In this document: one piece after another, positions 21,838 to 33,545 of the stretch
Position numbering within the stretch: position 1 is the stretch's first letter
Layout of the letters: each line of letters begins with the position of its first letter
From: Actinernus sp. WN-2022
Lineage: Eukaryota; Cnidaria; Anthozoa; Actiniaria; Actinernidae
NCBI GenBank assembly: GCA_030867875.1
Contig: JAOWCC010001634.1
Span: 134,814,022 to 134,878,021 of the forward strand
DNA length: 64,000 nt
Direction: 5' to 3'
Program-made: the position numbers and the translations under genes
Notes under the pieces: generated by a model
Databases searched by the model: none
Told to the model about the DNA's origin: nothing
The model's input: the letters and a program-made list of their open reading frames with translations, nothing else

Positions 21838-23795
21838 CGAGAATAGGTAGTTAAACCATTGCGTGAGTTATTTGCACTCGAACAGAGTTTAGCCAAGGGG
21901 CAGGAGAAAATGATAACGAACAATTTTCACGCCGGAGGCAGAACATTATTGATGAAGAAGAGGAGGAGAACTCTGCCGAGAGGTGGGCGTGAAATTCAAT
22001 TCAATTCAATTCAGTATTTATTTTACACTGTTTAACAAAGAATTACAAAAAAGAGACAATAGGTATAAAAGAATAGTTTACAAGAATAAAAGTTCAATAA
22101 GTAAGATGTGTACGGCAGCCAAAGGAGCACAAGTGTCAGGAGGGTTTTTTCCTGAACTTGTACAAGGACTCAAGACAAACTCCAAGGGTTGAGGATATCA
22201 CTTGCTTTATTCCTTGTACTGCCGAAGGTTGGTCACGAGTCACCAGGACTCACAAAACTCTCTCTCTGTTACATGATGTTCGTTCTATATTTATGTCATT
22301 TACAAACAATAGTAACTGAGAGAATACATGTGTGTATTTACCACAAGCCCAGATGTAAACTTTAACATTACTGGTAAGTAGCTACGAAAGAACCTCGTTA
22401 AAACGAATAACAACCTGACTTGGAAAAGTCAGAGGTGAATCTAAAGATCAAATGTCATGTTTTGAGTACAAAACATACATTTAGTCTTTTCGAGTTTCGC
22501 CTGAACCTTTAGGTTGAAGTTCACGTAAGGTCAATCATCTTTTTGGTAATCAAAACCCAACTAAGGAGAAGAGATCTAATCTAAAGGTCGACATGTCAAT
22601 AATGGGTCCACTATTCAACCAAGAAGAACAATAGGTTACTTTAGTTCAGCTGGACCGCGTAACTTAGCGTTCCAGGTTTGCAATCTTAATCTTTAAGAGC
22701 GGCCGTCTGTAAATATCGCCTAAAGTGTTTAGGATGAGAAAAAATGAAATTCCTTAAACTTTCTCAGAATATTGGCCTGGGTGAATGAGGCATATAAATA
22801 TAACTTTTAGTTGAATCTGATTTTTATTTTAGCCAAACGGCGACAAAATCGGTTTTACGGCTCTCAGACCGGTTTTTAGGAGCTCGATACCACACATCGT
22901 TAACGGCTCGCCTAAAAATGAAAATACAAATTTATAGCAATACTGTGCAGCTAAATACAAAGAAAAGATAATGATTTCTCTTTTCATGGGTTGTTTATTT
23001 AATTTGATTACAAATTAAATATTTTAGCGATTTCATTATTTTGTTAATTTTAGACATTTTTGGTACGCAAAATAATGACCAAATCGAGAAGCCAAAATCT
23101 CCAATGATACATGACCTAGCTATATTAGAGTATAACCTAGCGAAAGAGCAATGGTTCTTCTTCAAATACATGCAATAAAATTTGTGGGCAATTAAAACTA
23201 CGAATTTTCAGGGTACCAAACGCAAGTGGCACCGACGTAAGAATACTCTCTTTTCTCACAGCGTTCGAATGCACAGAATCAGGTTAAATTTAATACTAAA
23301 GAAGCCTGAGTACTTTCATATAGATTATATATCGGTTTCTACCAATTATGTACAAAATCAGTGGCTTTTAGCGGTATTTTTGCGATGACATATTGTTGAA
23401 TCTTTACTCATGCCGGAGCGCCGACAACTTTCAATTGATAGCCTATCTTTATGAGACTTCTAAGTCAATCCGAATGATCTACAGTTGAACTATTCACTGT
23501 TAGGAATGTTAAAAAGTAATTATAATGGCTTAATATGTACCTTTCATGTGGTTTCGTAGAGAATTGGTAGCTTTATAAACAGGTCTGCCGTAGTTCAACT
23601 GTCAACAGCTGAGATTGCGTTACACACAGGAAGCCCGCTTTTTCGGAACAAATGAACAACGTGTTCACGCAGAACTCCATAACTGTGGATGTCTGATTTA
23701 CATCAGTTTCGATCCGGGGAACTAGTTATATTCGATATAGGATCTCAGTGTAACTGGATTAGGCTTTTATTTTTGTCTATGAGTTTCAAACTGTA
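21838..23795 (+). repeat. Left arm of a giant inverted repeat
   Basis: Reverse complement of 25740-27689. From 21838 to about 23446 I found no mismatch in the stretches compared; from there to about 23795 the arms differ at many positions and by indels. The arm holds a LINE ORF1-like fragment in antisense, an ATTCAATTCAATTCA LINE-tail-like run and the second 365-bp repeat. Outside 21838 the flanks are unrelated. Confidence 0.92.
22694..23059 (+). repeat. 365-bp dispersed repeat, copy 2 (inside the left arm)
   Basis: Direct copy of 21469-21837 and exact mirror of 26460-26825. Confidence 0.9.
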
Positions 23796-25739
23796 TATTG
23801 GACGGCAATCGACATGTTACAATGGCTGGGAGATGGAGGGTACTTGAGCGGCGTCGGCCAGGTGTGCGGAAAATAGCTATAAAATTGTCAGAACTCTTTT
23901 TCCAAAATGTCGAAGAAAAACAGTGCCGGAAGTCACAAGTATCTACCTCTCATTATCTGAGTACGAGGTCCGTACCATACGTTATGGAGAATGAAATGAA
24001 AAAGTCTAAAAATACACAACCCCAGCCGGACAATACTGAGTATGAAATATTTTGCCCCTCTCCCTACAGCCAACCCTTTTTCAGTTGCCCATTTTTTACG
24101 ACCCTCTATTTTGAGGGCTTTGAAAAAGTATGACACTCCCCATGCTAAATTATATCCCATATGCCCGTTTCCCCGATCGCAGCGACCGCTGAAAAAAAGT
24201 ACTTGTCAATCGTAGCGATTATATATTGCTATCAAATGGAACTAAACCGAGCATAGAAATTGTAGAAATTGTAGCATTCAGATGTAGTTTAATTTTAGAG
24301 ACATTTTGTATGATGGCATCGACAACAACTAGACCTTCGATCTTCATGCATGCAATATGGTGGCTCAACTGGCCATGGTATAAAATTCGAAGCTAAACTG
24401 ATAAATCAGTGATATGTGAACAAGATATACGTACGTATGTGCCGCCATGGGATCCAGACCCGGTTTTCAGAGAAAGTATAGTTCCAAAACCCGATTTTCC
24501 AAGTTATTGTGAAAACGAACCCGGATGTATGTTTTATTATTCCGAGTCGTCCATAACCTGTCTTTTTGTGAAAAACTCGTACCCGGAAATCATAACCGCC
24601 ACACAGTCCTCCTCCCACGGGCTCCATGGATTGTACAATCGGCAGGATAGAACTATAGATCGGTTTCCATATGTAGATGGTTACGATCGCTATCTATGAT
24701 TGCTGCGGTCACTGCGATCGTAACGATCCTATGGTAAACCGGGCTTTATAAAGTATGACTCGTTATGTCTCTAGCAATTCCAAACCTGCCCACTCCACTC
24801 CCCCCCCCCCCCCCCCCCCCCCCATTTGTGGAGCATTTGACTTTTTGGAATCAGAGCGTTGCAAATACCTAACCGTGGGGCTTAGGAACGAGTGCAAATC
24901 TCTAATAAATATTGATGTGAAATCCGCAACCTTGACTCTCTTTCACCAATACACCACTTTCAATATATGCTCCACTCGTCACACACAAAGGTTTCAGCAT
25001 GATGATGCTCCAGGGTAATTAAATTAATTTTATTCTTTGTTCAAATAATATAATATATTTAATTTATCCCGGAGACACATGTGGAAACCTTTGTGCGTGA
25101 CAAGTGAAACATAAATCGAACGTGGGCTATTCACCACCCCAACTATTATTTGCTGGTAAAATGTAAAATGCCCCACCCTGGGACAGACTGCGCGGCCAAA
25201 TGCTACACGTATGCCGGGGGGCAGATTTGGAATTGATAGATACATTAACTTCTCTTGTTTGGTCAACCTACATGGCCATGGCTGCAACACCATCTAATCA
25301 TAAAATTACGCTTGTGATAGGCAAGCGAAACTAAACTCACGGAAACCGCACCATAAATAACGCGGTTGCATTCACTTTTTTTTCACTCGGTGGCCATATT
25401 ACATCCGATGCGAGGTTTTGCTTCGCTAAACTCGTTCTAATATCCCTCAGTACGAGGTTATAGCGTTGCTAAAAACAAAACTGATTTTCTCGCTTTGAAT
25501 CCAAGATGGCCACTGGGTGAAAAGATTGAATATACGTAATTGCCGTTTTAGAACTCCCGAGAGATTATTATGCGGCCGGCGTCAGCTCCAGAACCTGACC
25601 AGGTGTGCGGAAAGTAGCTATAACACACTTTTTTCAGAACCGTTCGGGCTCGCCAACTGGTCATACCAAAAGAGCATAACATAAGTACCCCCGTCTCCCC
25701 CCTGAGGGAGATAAGGTTACGTGTAGCTTTGATTTCAAT
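23796..25739. other. Spacer of the giant inverted repeat
   Basis: No convincing gene. CCAGGTGTGCGGAAA(A/G)TAGC occurs at about 23860 and 25600 in direct orientation, so part of the spacer is also repeated. Short open frames here lack motifs. A foldback element occupies 24772-25240. Confidence 0.5.
24772..25240. mobile_element. Foldback element in the palindrome spacer
   Basis: CAATTCCAAACCTGCCC at the left is mirrored by GGGGCAGATTTGGAATTG at the right. A nested inner mirror is CGTCACACACAAAGGTTTC and GAAACCTTTGTGCGTGAC. A C-run of about 24 (near 24800) follows the left end. No gene inside. Confidence 0.7.
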
Positions 25740-27689
25740 TGGCAACCAAACTCAAAGACAAAAATTAAAAACAAATCCAGTGATACTGAGATCCTATATA
25801 AAATATAACTAGTTCCCCGGATCGGAACGTAAACCAGAAGTCCATAATTATGTAGTTATATTACGCGTTCATATTTCCTGATAAAGCGGGCTTCCTGTGT
25901 GTAACGCAATCTCAGCTGTTGACAGTTGAACTACGGCAGTCCTCTGTTTATACTACCGATTCTCTACGAAACCACATGAAAGGTACATATTAATCCATTA
26001 CAATTACTTTTTAACATTCCTAACAGTGAATAGTTCAACTGTAGATCATTCGGATTGACTTAGAAGTCTCATAAATGTAGTCTATCAATTGAAAGTTGTC
26101 GGCGCTCCGGCATGAGTAAAGATTCAACAATATGTCATCGCAAAAATACCGCTAAAAGCCACTGATTTTGTACATAATTGGTAGAAACCGATATATAATC
26201 TATATGAAAGTACTCAGGCTTCTTTAGTATTAAATTTAACCTGATTCTGTGCATTCGAACGCTGTGAGAAAAGAGAGTATTCTTACGTCGGTGCCACTTG
26301 CGTTTGGTACCCTGAAAATTCGTAGTTTTAATTGCCCACAAATTTTATTGCATGTATTTGAAGAAGAACCATTGCTCTTTCGCTAGGTTATACTCTAATA
26401 TAGCTAGGTCATGTATCATTGGAGATTTTGGCTTCTCGATTTGGTCATTATTTTGCGTACCAAAAATGTCTAAAATTAACAAAATAATGAAATCGCTAAA
26501 ATATTTAATTTGTAATCAAATTAAATAAACAACCCATGAAAAGAGAAATCATTATCTTTTCTTTGTATTTAGCTGCACAGTATTGCTATAAATTTGTATT
26601 TTCATTTTTAGGCGAGCCGTTAACGATGTGTGGTATCGAGCTCCTAAAAACCGGTCTGAGAGCCGTAAAACCGATTTTGTCGCCGTTTGGCTAAAATAAA
26701 AATCAGATTCAACTAAAAGTTATATTTATATGCCTCATTCACCCAGGCCAATATTCTGAGAAAGTTTAAGGAATTTCATTTTTTCTCATCCTAAACACTT
26801 TAGGCGATATTTACAGACGGCCGCTCTTAAAGATTAAGATTGCAAACCTGGAACGCTAAGTTACGCGGTCCAGCTGAACTAAAGTAACCTATTGTTCTTC
26901 TTGGTTGAATAGTGGACCCATTATTGACATGTCGACCTTTAGATTAGATCTCTTCTCCTTAGTTGGGTTTTGATAACCAAAAAGATGATTGACCTTACGT
27001 GAACTTCAACCTAAAGGTTCAGGCGAAACTCGAAAAGACTAAATGTATGTTTTGTACTCAAAACATGACATTTGATCTTTAGATTCACCTCTGACTTTTC
27101 CAAGTCAGGTTGTTATTCGTTTTAACGAGGTTCTTTCGTAGCTACTTACCAGTAATGTTAAAGTTTACATCTGGGCTTGTGGTAAATACACACATGTATT
27201 CTCTCAGTTACTATTGTTTGTAAATGACATAAATATAGAACGAACATCATGTAACAGAGAGAGAGTTTTGTGAGTCCTGGTGACTCGTGACCAACCTTCG
27301 GCAGTACAAGGAATAAAGCAAGTGATATCCTCAACCCTTGGAGTTTGTCTTGAGTCCTTGTACAAGTTCAGGAAAAAACCCTCCTGACACTTGTGCTCCT
27401 TTGGCTGCCGTACACATCTTACTTATTGAACTTTTATTCTTGTAAACTATTCTTTTATACCTATTGTCTCTTTTTTGTAATTCTTTGTTAAACAGTGTAA
27501 AATAAATACTGAATTGAATTGAATTGAATTTCACGCCCACCTCTCGGCAGAGTTCTCCTCCTCTTCTTCATCAATAATGTTCTGCCTCCGGCGTGAAAAT
27601 TGTTCGTTATCATTTTCTCCTGCCCCTTGGCTAAACTCTGTTCGAGTGCAAATAACTCACGCAATGGTTTAACTACCTATTCTCGTTTC
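25740..27689 (-). repeat. Right arm of the giant inverted repeat
   Basis: Mirror of 21838-23795. The tract 26080-27689 appears identical to the left arm; the inner tract 25740-26079 is diverged. At 27689 the antisense LINE ORF1-like frame continues outward without a break, so this arm keeps the original context and the left arm looks like the added copy. Confidence 0.92.
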
Positions 27690-27928
27690 ACTGCCGCTTC
27701 AACTGCCCATGCCGCTTCGACTACTGATTTAACGTTACTTTCAACTGTAGCCTCGATAACGCTTTGTAACGCGCTACTCACGGAGTTGTTAATAGTTTCC
27801 TTGAACGTATCAGATTTCAACACTGCAAAATCCCTTTTGATCATCTCGGAGATGTCCAAGGTCTCCAAGTATTCCATTTCTTCACTGACCCTGTTGGATT
27901 TTGAGTTCTTCTTCCTAGCGGCGGACAT
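27530..27928 (-). pseudogene. LINE ORF1-like coiled-coil fragment
   Basis: The minus frame starts with MSAARKKNSKSNRVSEEMEY and continues with helical, charged sequence (DFAVLKSDTFKETINNSVSS) to VKRE. A TAG at the edge of the palindrome arm is followed in frame by VVKPLRELFALEQSLAKGQE and KMITNN. The heptad-like pattern and context resemble the N-terminal coiled coil of CR1-type ORF1. It runs into a LINE-tail-like ATTCA repeat at about 27490-27530. The family assignment is inference. Confidence 0.5.
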
Positions 27929-28197
27929 CTTGTCGGTTTCACCTAAGTTACAGTAATTAAATTACTGAATTACCGAACACTGGTGCTATTTAAGACTCTC
28001 AAATCATCTTTTCCCACTACCTTAGACTTATAAGTAAATTACTCAACCTCGAACATTAGCAGGGAATAAAGCGGGGAAAAACTAGAATGACAAATTGCTG
28101 TGACCATTTAAGATGGCCGAGGAATAATAAAACAATAAAGTTAGTTGTATATGTGTTTTTATCAGTACAACTAACTTCAATATTCGAAGAATTAAAG

Positions 28198-29187
28198 TCA
28201 GTTCATCATAATCAGGGAAGGCTCGTTTCTTTTGACCTCAGACAAGCCTTCACAGACATTCAACCTTTGTGTCGACTTCATTTGTCTTTTAACACAATCA
28301 AAATTATTTTTCAGTTCCTTCCTAAATAAAGGCATCCGTAAAGTATACACTGTTAAATTTACAAAGGAATTACTCTTCAATAGCAAACCCAGTGCATTAG
28401 TTATATACAAGTACACTTTGGTGAAACACCAATTTCCACTGATTAACCTATACGTCAGTTCGATGTTCTTGGGTAGCCAGGTTAGCAGCGAAAATACGGT
28501 GACAAGGAATAAGGTTTTGGAGAGTTTACTGCTCTGTTTAGATAATGTTCTATGGCAATGTAAAGGTTTGAAAACCTTCATTTTGATCCAGATAGATGTA
28601 TATGAGGTAAAGATTAACATCAATGAAACAATGTCTGCAACAACAAACACCACCATTATATCGAGAAAACGCCGAAGCGCAAAACGATAATAACGGAGAT
28701 ATGTAACGTGAAAAGATAAAGCTATTGATGGTACAATCCAAGTTAAAGCAATCGCCACAAAATAATGGCTCGTATTTGCCAATCGATGGCGAAAAGGCCA
28801 CAGTATTGCATATACTCTTTCGATTGCGATGATCGTTAAGGAAGGCAAAGAGACGAATAGCAAAAATGGTCTAAAGAAATGTTCTACCAACACCAAAAGC
28901 TTTGTCAAGGAACGTTCTTGTGGAAGATTCATTGATGTTACCAATAAGACCACGGGCAGCGTAACTAAAAGATCAGCGATTGTCAAGTTTACTAGAAGAT
29001 AGCTAGATTTCTTGACTAGAAAACGTTTCTTGAGGAAAACAGTCAGGGCTGCGAAATTTCCACCAAACATAGCTAAGCCAATAAGGAAGTATGCCGTAGA
29101 TGTTGTTATTCTCAAAGTTTCTGTGGCCATGTAAACGTAGCACTGAGATTGTCGAAGCGATGTATTTAATGTGTCGTTGGAGCTATT
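28198..29187 (-). CDS. Orphan class A (rhodopsin-like) GPCR
   Basis: An intronless frame of about 330 residues with seven hydrophobic helices. TM1 is at about 32-54 (Asn in GGNFAAL), TM2 at 63-87 (Asp in TIADLLV), TM3 at 99-131 ending ERVYAI in place of DRY, TM4 at 142-166 (Trp in LTWIVPS), TM5 at 175-204, TM6 at 224-248 (TWLP in place of CWxP) and TM7 at 258-286 (NLTVY in place of NPxxY). The extracellular N-terminus has three N-glycosylation sequons (NSS, NDT, NTS). The Cys pair linking TM3 and loop 2 is absent. The ligand is unknown. The conserved start Met of the paralogue is Leu here. A hairpin MITE sits directly upstream; across it an open frame reaches an ATG at 29508. The true start is therefore uncertain. 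Confidence 0.88.
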   Translation of the reverse strand, partial: NSSNDTLNTSLRQSQCYVYMATETLRITTSTAYFLIGLAMFGGNFAALTVFLKKRFLVKKSSYLLVNLTIADLLVTLPVVLLVTSMNLPQERSLTKLLVLVEHFFRPFLLFVSLPSLTIIAIERVYAILWPFRHRLANTSHYFVAIALTWIVPSIALSFHVTYLRYYRFALRRFLDIMVVFVVADIVSLMLIFTSYTSIWIKMKVFKPLHCHRTLSKQSSKLSKTLFLVTVFSLLTWLPKNIELTYRLISGNWCFTKVYLYITNALGLLLKSNSFVNLTVYTLRMPLFRKELKNNFDCVKRQMKSTQRLNVCEGLSEVKRNEPSLIMMN

Positions 29188-29195
29188 CAAATTTG

Positions 29196-29361
29196 ACAGC
29201 TAAAACAATGGAGAACAAAAGGTATATATATATATATATATAAAGCAAAAGCAATGTTTTTGAAAACGAGTGTGTGTGTGTATATATATATATATACTCG
29301 TTTTCAAAAACATTGCTTTTGATTTATATATATACCTTTTGTTATCCATTGTTTTAGCTGT
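29196..29361. mobile_element. 166-bp hairpin MITE at the GPCR N-terminus
   Basis: The arms ACAGCTAAAACAATGGAGAA and the mirrored TTGTTTTAGCTGT end extend through AAAAGGTATATATA and AAGCAATGTTTTTGAAAAC, with a TG/TA-repeat loop. CAAATTTG flanks both sides (29188-29195, 29362-29369), an 8-bp duplication as in hAT-like elements, although the octamer is itself palindromic. Element plus one duplication is 174 bp, a multiple of three. Confidence 0.8.
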
Positions 29362-29369
29362 CAAATTTG

Positions 29370-30820
29370 ACAAGAATACAAAAGGTATATATATATTTGC
29401 AGTGCAATATATACTCAATCTGCAGACAGTACTGTTTTCGCTCTTTGTGATCTCATCAGTGCAGAATCTAAAATCTGAAATCATCATTTCTATTTCTCCA
29501 TCCTGCATTTTTTATATAATTTTGTCTTTTTGGTTTTGATGATTATGCTCTCCAGTATTAATAAATGGGGTAATGGATCATGGATGTGGATGTGGAGAAA
29601 TGAATAATTAATGAATACAATAGTGAGGGGGAAGGGGGGGGGAATAGTGAGCAATGGATATTAATGAGTAACTTAGGGGAGGTAGTTGGCATCTAGGGTT
29701 CGGGCAAGTCTGAGCAAGCTTACTGTGTATTAACAATGCCCCTCTAACCTTATAATAGACCCTATTGTTTGAGGCACTGGATTCAAGCGATGCTCACCTG
29801 TACTAACGCTTCGCTCTAATTTGAACTTCGTTCAGTTATACTGATTTTTGCTCTCGCGATATGATTGAGGGCATCATACTAGTTGGTGAAGACTCAGATG
29901 AGTTCGACATTAAAGGTGGTGAACCGAAAACTCGACAAGAGGATGCAGAATCAGATAATACTGAAGTGTTTCAACCAAAACTACAGCGACAGAATACAAT
30001 CATGAAGGCATTGAGGATCCTGTCTGCAAGAAAACGAACCACAACGCTACGACGTCCTAGACAAGAGATGTGAGAATGCCAGGATAAGTAGCACCGAGGA
30101 CTGAAGCCATTAATTTTGGGTTATCTTGCAACAGAAGTCACGAACCTACTCGAACCCCCTTGTTTGGAAAATGATCTGTATTCTATATACCTGTGAAATC
30201 TGAGGGCGAGCGGGCCCACCCTTATTACAGCCACAATCTCTATCAAGACTACCGTCAGAAACCTGGACTATTTTAAGAACACATCAGATATCTAATTGTG
30301 CGAGTTATAACTGCATATGACTGCGAAATGTGAAATAAAGCAACGACATTAGACTTTATCCTTGTGTTGTGTATTTTGTTTCTGAGTGGGTCAAAAAGCG
30401 AAGTTCACTTCGAGATGAAGCAGTGGTCAAACCTTTTAGACAATCAGTTTCAATTGATTGCCCTTTACTGTAACTCCGCTATCTCTTATGAGAGAATTCA
30501 AAATGTTTATATTACCGTTTACTGATTAGTCAAACCAGCGCTGATTAAAAGAAAAGCAACGTCCGTTTCTTTATTTAGAGATTTAATGAGACACAAATTC
30601 GTTAAGTTAGAATATGAGAAAGTTCACTGGCGCTTGTGTTTAGTTATAAGTCTACCTAATTAAGTAAGAACACGAGACTGTTTTACAAAGAGTAAATGGT
30701 AAATAAACTCAGAAGATAAATCGAAACGAAAAAACGAAATTATTATTCAAATCTTGAATATTCATTAGCCCGTGCGATGACGTCATTGGCATTATGTAGG
30801 GATGAATAAATTATGATTCA
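29370..30820. other. Intergenic, no gene assigned
   Basis: Contains an open segment (29508-29370, minus) in frame with the GPCR if the MITE is removed; this may be chance. A 70-residue plus-strand frame (29861-30073) rich in Asp/Glu then Arg has no domain I recognise. The rest is AT-rich. Confidence 0.4.
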
Positions 30821-31740
30821 GTGTTAGTTCTCATCGAGGCAAGTCGCTTAGGAGAACCACCTCCAGCACGGCCTTCGCAAATCCAAGATGAAGCGGTACG
30901 ACAGGCCGTGCTGCCTATTCTTCCGAGAGGCACTCCACCGAGAGGCGCTCTTCACGAAGCCCAACCAGCAGCGCCATTACCAGAACAACAACCAGCCCAG
31001 CCATTAAATCCATCACTGACCGGGGAGCTACAACGAGACCAACAATTAGATCAACCGGTGGCCGGCCATATGCAACTACCCAAGCCCGTTAGGTCGGGGG
31101 TCATACATTTTGGCTCGCGAGATATTGCTATTGGAGATTCCTGGAGTAACGACCTCCTGCAGAAACATATCAACATCAAAGAGATTTGGACAATTGCAAA
31201 TGTGATAGAATCCCTTCCAGGGGGAGTACGGGACTGCCGCATCGATGCTCAGGTGGACAACCAGGCGGTGATCCACACTTGGGAAGATAAAGGAGGTCAC
31301 TCGACGGAACTAAGCCAGGTTGCGAAGCGTATCTTTCATTTGGTGACAGAGAGGAATGTCTCGTTAAAGATGTCCTACATACCGTCAGGTCACAACCTGG
31401 CGGATTGGTTTTCGCGCAAACTCTCAAAATCATAGGCGATGCTCTCCCTGAAATATTGGGAGGTAGTCCAAGAGAAATGTGGGGTTCACTCTGGCCACAC
31501 CCTAGTTCTGATGGCGTTGGACATTAACGCACAGCGAGATCGACACGGCCTAACCTTGAAGCATTTTACCCCATATTGGACCCCGGAGTCAGCCGGTGTT
31601 AATGGTTAATGTCTTCAATCAGGATCTGACGATCTGTGAAGGGATAGAGATTAACGCTTATGTCTTTCACCCGTTCCTGTTAATCCCTCCTCTCCTAAGT
31701 TTCTTGGCATCACAGAAAGCTGTGGTTACCATGCATGGTC
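30821..31740 (+). pseudogene. YR retroelement 2: RNase H and connection domain
   Basis: After a Pro/Gln-rich stretch the frame gives HINIKEIWTIANVIESLP, DCRIDAQVDNQAVIHTWEDK (RNase H Asp in QVDN), FHLVTERNVSLKMSYIPSGH and NLADWFSRKLSKS. An in-frame TAG at 31433-31435 is followed by AMLSLKYWEVVQEK and LTLKHFTPYWTPESAGVN. A small TTAATG duplication then shifts the frame to VFNQDLTICEGI and AYVFHPFLLIPPLLSFLA. This is the RNase H/post-RNase-H module of DIRS-type elements common in coral genomes. No RT is recognisable upstream. Confidence 0.8.
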
Positions 31741-31959
31741 GTACCAGGTTTCTCTCCATTACCGCTGTGGTGGCCAAATCTCGGAATGCTCTCAACCAAG
31801 ATGATTCCATTAGCAAAACAAAAGCTGCCCGGATGCCCTTCTCTACCCTACGAAGCACGGGTTTAAGCCCTTCCCTCTACAGTTTGATTTGTGGATGTGT
31901 CGTTTGGGTAACTTCTAATTTAGAAAGACTAAAGTACCAGTTTACTTGTTCTCTCGTAG

Positions 31960-32454
31960 CAGTTACCAATTGTCCATAGACTATTTGTCCTGGCTGTACA
32001 GTGCCCACGATGTCGTTACCCGAATGATGGTGGATTCCATTTTTGGCAACGTTGTGGGTATGTCCGACGATCCACTCTCCAGGAGGGAAAGGACCATAAC
32101 AGGTTAAAAGCTCCGGTGGAATTGCAGCGAATTAAGTGTAGACGGGAGGAGCTGCGGAGACGTCAGCATTCTTCCCCGTATAATAGGCAAATATCTTCGT
32201 TGGAACAAGAGTTTACAACCTTTTTGAACAACGTTTCTAACGGGAGGAACATATATTCTGCCGTCCCTCAAGACACAGTTGATTTCCTTATTTGGAAAGA
32301 CCAGTTTGGAAAAACTACAGTCCACAGGCATGTTTGCCCTTTTCTGGGCAGAAAGAGAAATACTAACTGCGTTTGCCCATTACGCTTAGCCGGTACGGTA
32401 GGCGCTCTGATTGGGAAGTTAAGAGCTATTTTTGCAACACTAGGTAAGAGTTAA
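31960..32454 (+). pseudogene. YR retroelement 2: zinc-ribbon and recombinase N-terminal part
   Basis: Plus-strand translation VQCPRCRYPNDGGFHFWQRC GYVRR gives a CxxC...CxxC zinc ribbon. It is followed by a basic helix and by FLIWKDQFGKTTVHRHVCPF and RNTNCVCPLRLAGTVGALIG. A good donor AG|GTAAGAG occurs at 32443/32444, so the following 280 bp could be an intron or simply decay. Confidence 0.6.
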
Positions 32455-32729
32455 ATATCGAGAACGGAGGAGTTATTTAGTTATACGTGTCTTATTTCAT
32501 ATACTTGACGAGGTTTTCGTAAAATTTTCATTGATGTAGCTCTTTTTAGGTAGATTTTGGGCGAGTACCAAGACGGAGAAAAGGTTCTAAATCATTATAG
32601 GGATATGTAGTAAGTTTGGCTGAAGCCAAGGTGAATTAATGAATTCCTTGGAGAAAATAATAAGCTAGAAACTTTTCCCTTACATCTCTTGCATTTATAA
32701 TGGGGGTATGTATGGGAAATAAAGCCTCA

Positions 32730-33515
32730 TGAATAACAAAGAAAACCGTTTCAAGTATGAAATAAGTAGAAATACAAACGAGTCGCCCCTGCCAGGCTAC
32801 GAGAACGCGGCAACGTCATTGGAGGTTAAAGATTATCTTAAGGCAGTAAGGGAGGAACAGCTGTGTGAAACGGTAACCCCATCGCAGGCTGACTCCTTCT
32901 TTATTGGGGACCTAATCGCATTAGCTAGTAGAATTGCGGAGCGCTTTCGGGTACCTAACCAGTCACCAAAACAATTATTTATTCTAGCGAGATATCAAGC
33001 AATTTTCAAGATTTTATTCTTTGCGAGTGACAGGGTGGGAACCTTGGGAGAATAAAGACTAAGGAGTATTTATATTTCCCAAATAGAGAGGGTCTTTTGT
33101 TTAACCATACCTTCTCCAAAACGTTGCGGGATGGATCTACAAATTTGTTCGCTTTAAAACGCTATAGTGGGAATCCCTCAATATGCCCAGTCAGAGCAAT
33201 TGAAGTCTATATCACGCTATGTGATCTCATGGCAATACCGATTCATCAGGGGTATCTCTTTAGACCAGTTAATCCGTCGGGAGAAGTGGTATCCGCGGCG
33301 TTCGGGTCCTCTGCCACTCAAGCTCGTTTATCCATTTATGCTCAGGGTCTTCAGGTGTTGGGCTCGCGCAAAGTGACGCTCCTTGGCCTCAGAAGCGGTT
33401 GCGCCATATCCCTGGCATTCGCGGGATCTCAACTTCCTTACATAATGGATCATGTGGGTTGGAAGACCCCTGGAGTAGCGAGGCATTACATAAAACTCCA
33501 TCAAGTCCTTCAGCC
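32730..33515 (+). pseudogene. YR retroelement 2: tyrosine recombinase, inactive
   Basis: Frame one gives SPLPGYENAATSLEVKDYLK and LFILARYQAIFKILFFASDR. A 1-base shift near 33045 then leads to YLYFPNREGLLFNHTFSKTL, SICPVRAIEVYITLCDLM and the C-terminal box TLLGLRSGCAISLAF...MDHVGWKTPGVARHYIKL. The Arg of H-x-x-R, the second His (DHVGW) and the Tyr (RHYIK) are present, but the His of H-x-x-R is Leu (LGLR). This would abolish normal catalysis. The frame runs into a 29-base G-run. Confidence 0.8.
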
Positions 33516-33516
33516 T

Positions 33517-33545
33517 GGGGGGGGGGGGGGGGGGGGGGGGGGGGT
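33517..33545. repeat. Poly-G tract
   Basis: About 29 consecutive G directly after the recombinase codons for QP. Long enough to stall polymerases and form quadruplexes; its length in an assembly is unreliable. Confidence 0.9.

Noticed and set aside
22000..22192. Identical 69-residue frames at 21983-22192 (+) and 27331-27540 (-)
   Set aside because: They are antisense to a LINE tail (ATTCA repeats) and identical only because they lie in the palindrome arms.
23182..23388. Identical 68-residue frames at 23182-23388 (+) and 26135-26341 (-)
   Set aside because: Duplicated by the inverted repeat; no motif, no codon-like pattern and no relation to known families.
28232..28690. 152-residue plus-strand frame
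   Set aside because: Antisense of the GPCR reading frame.
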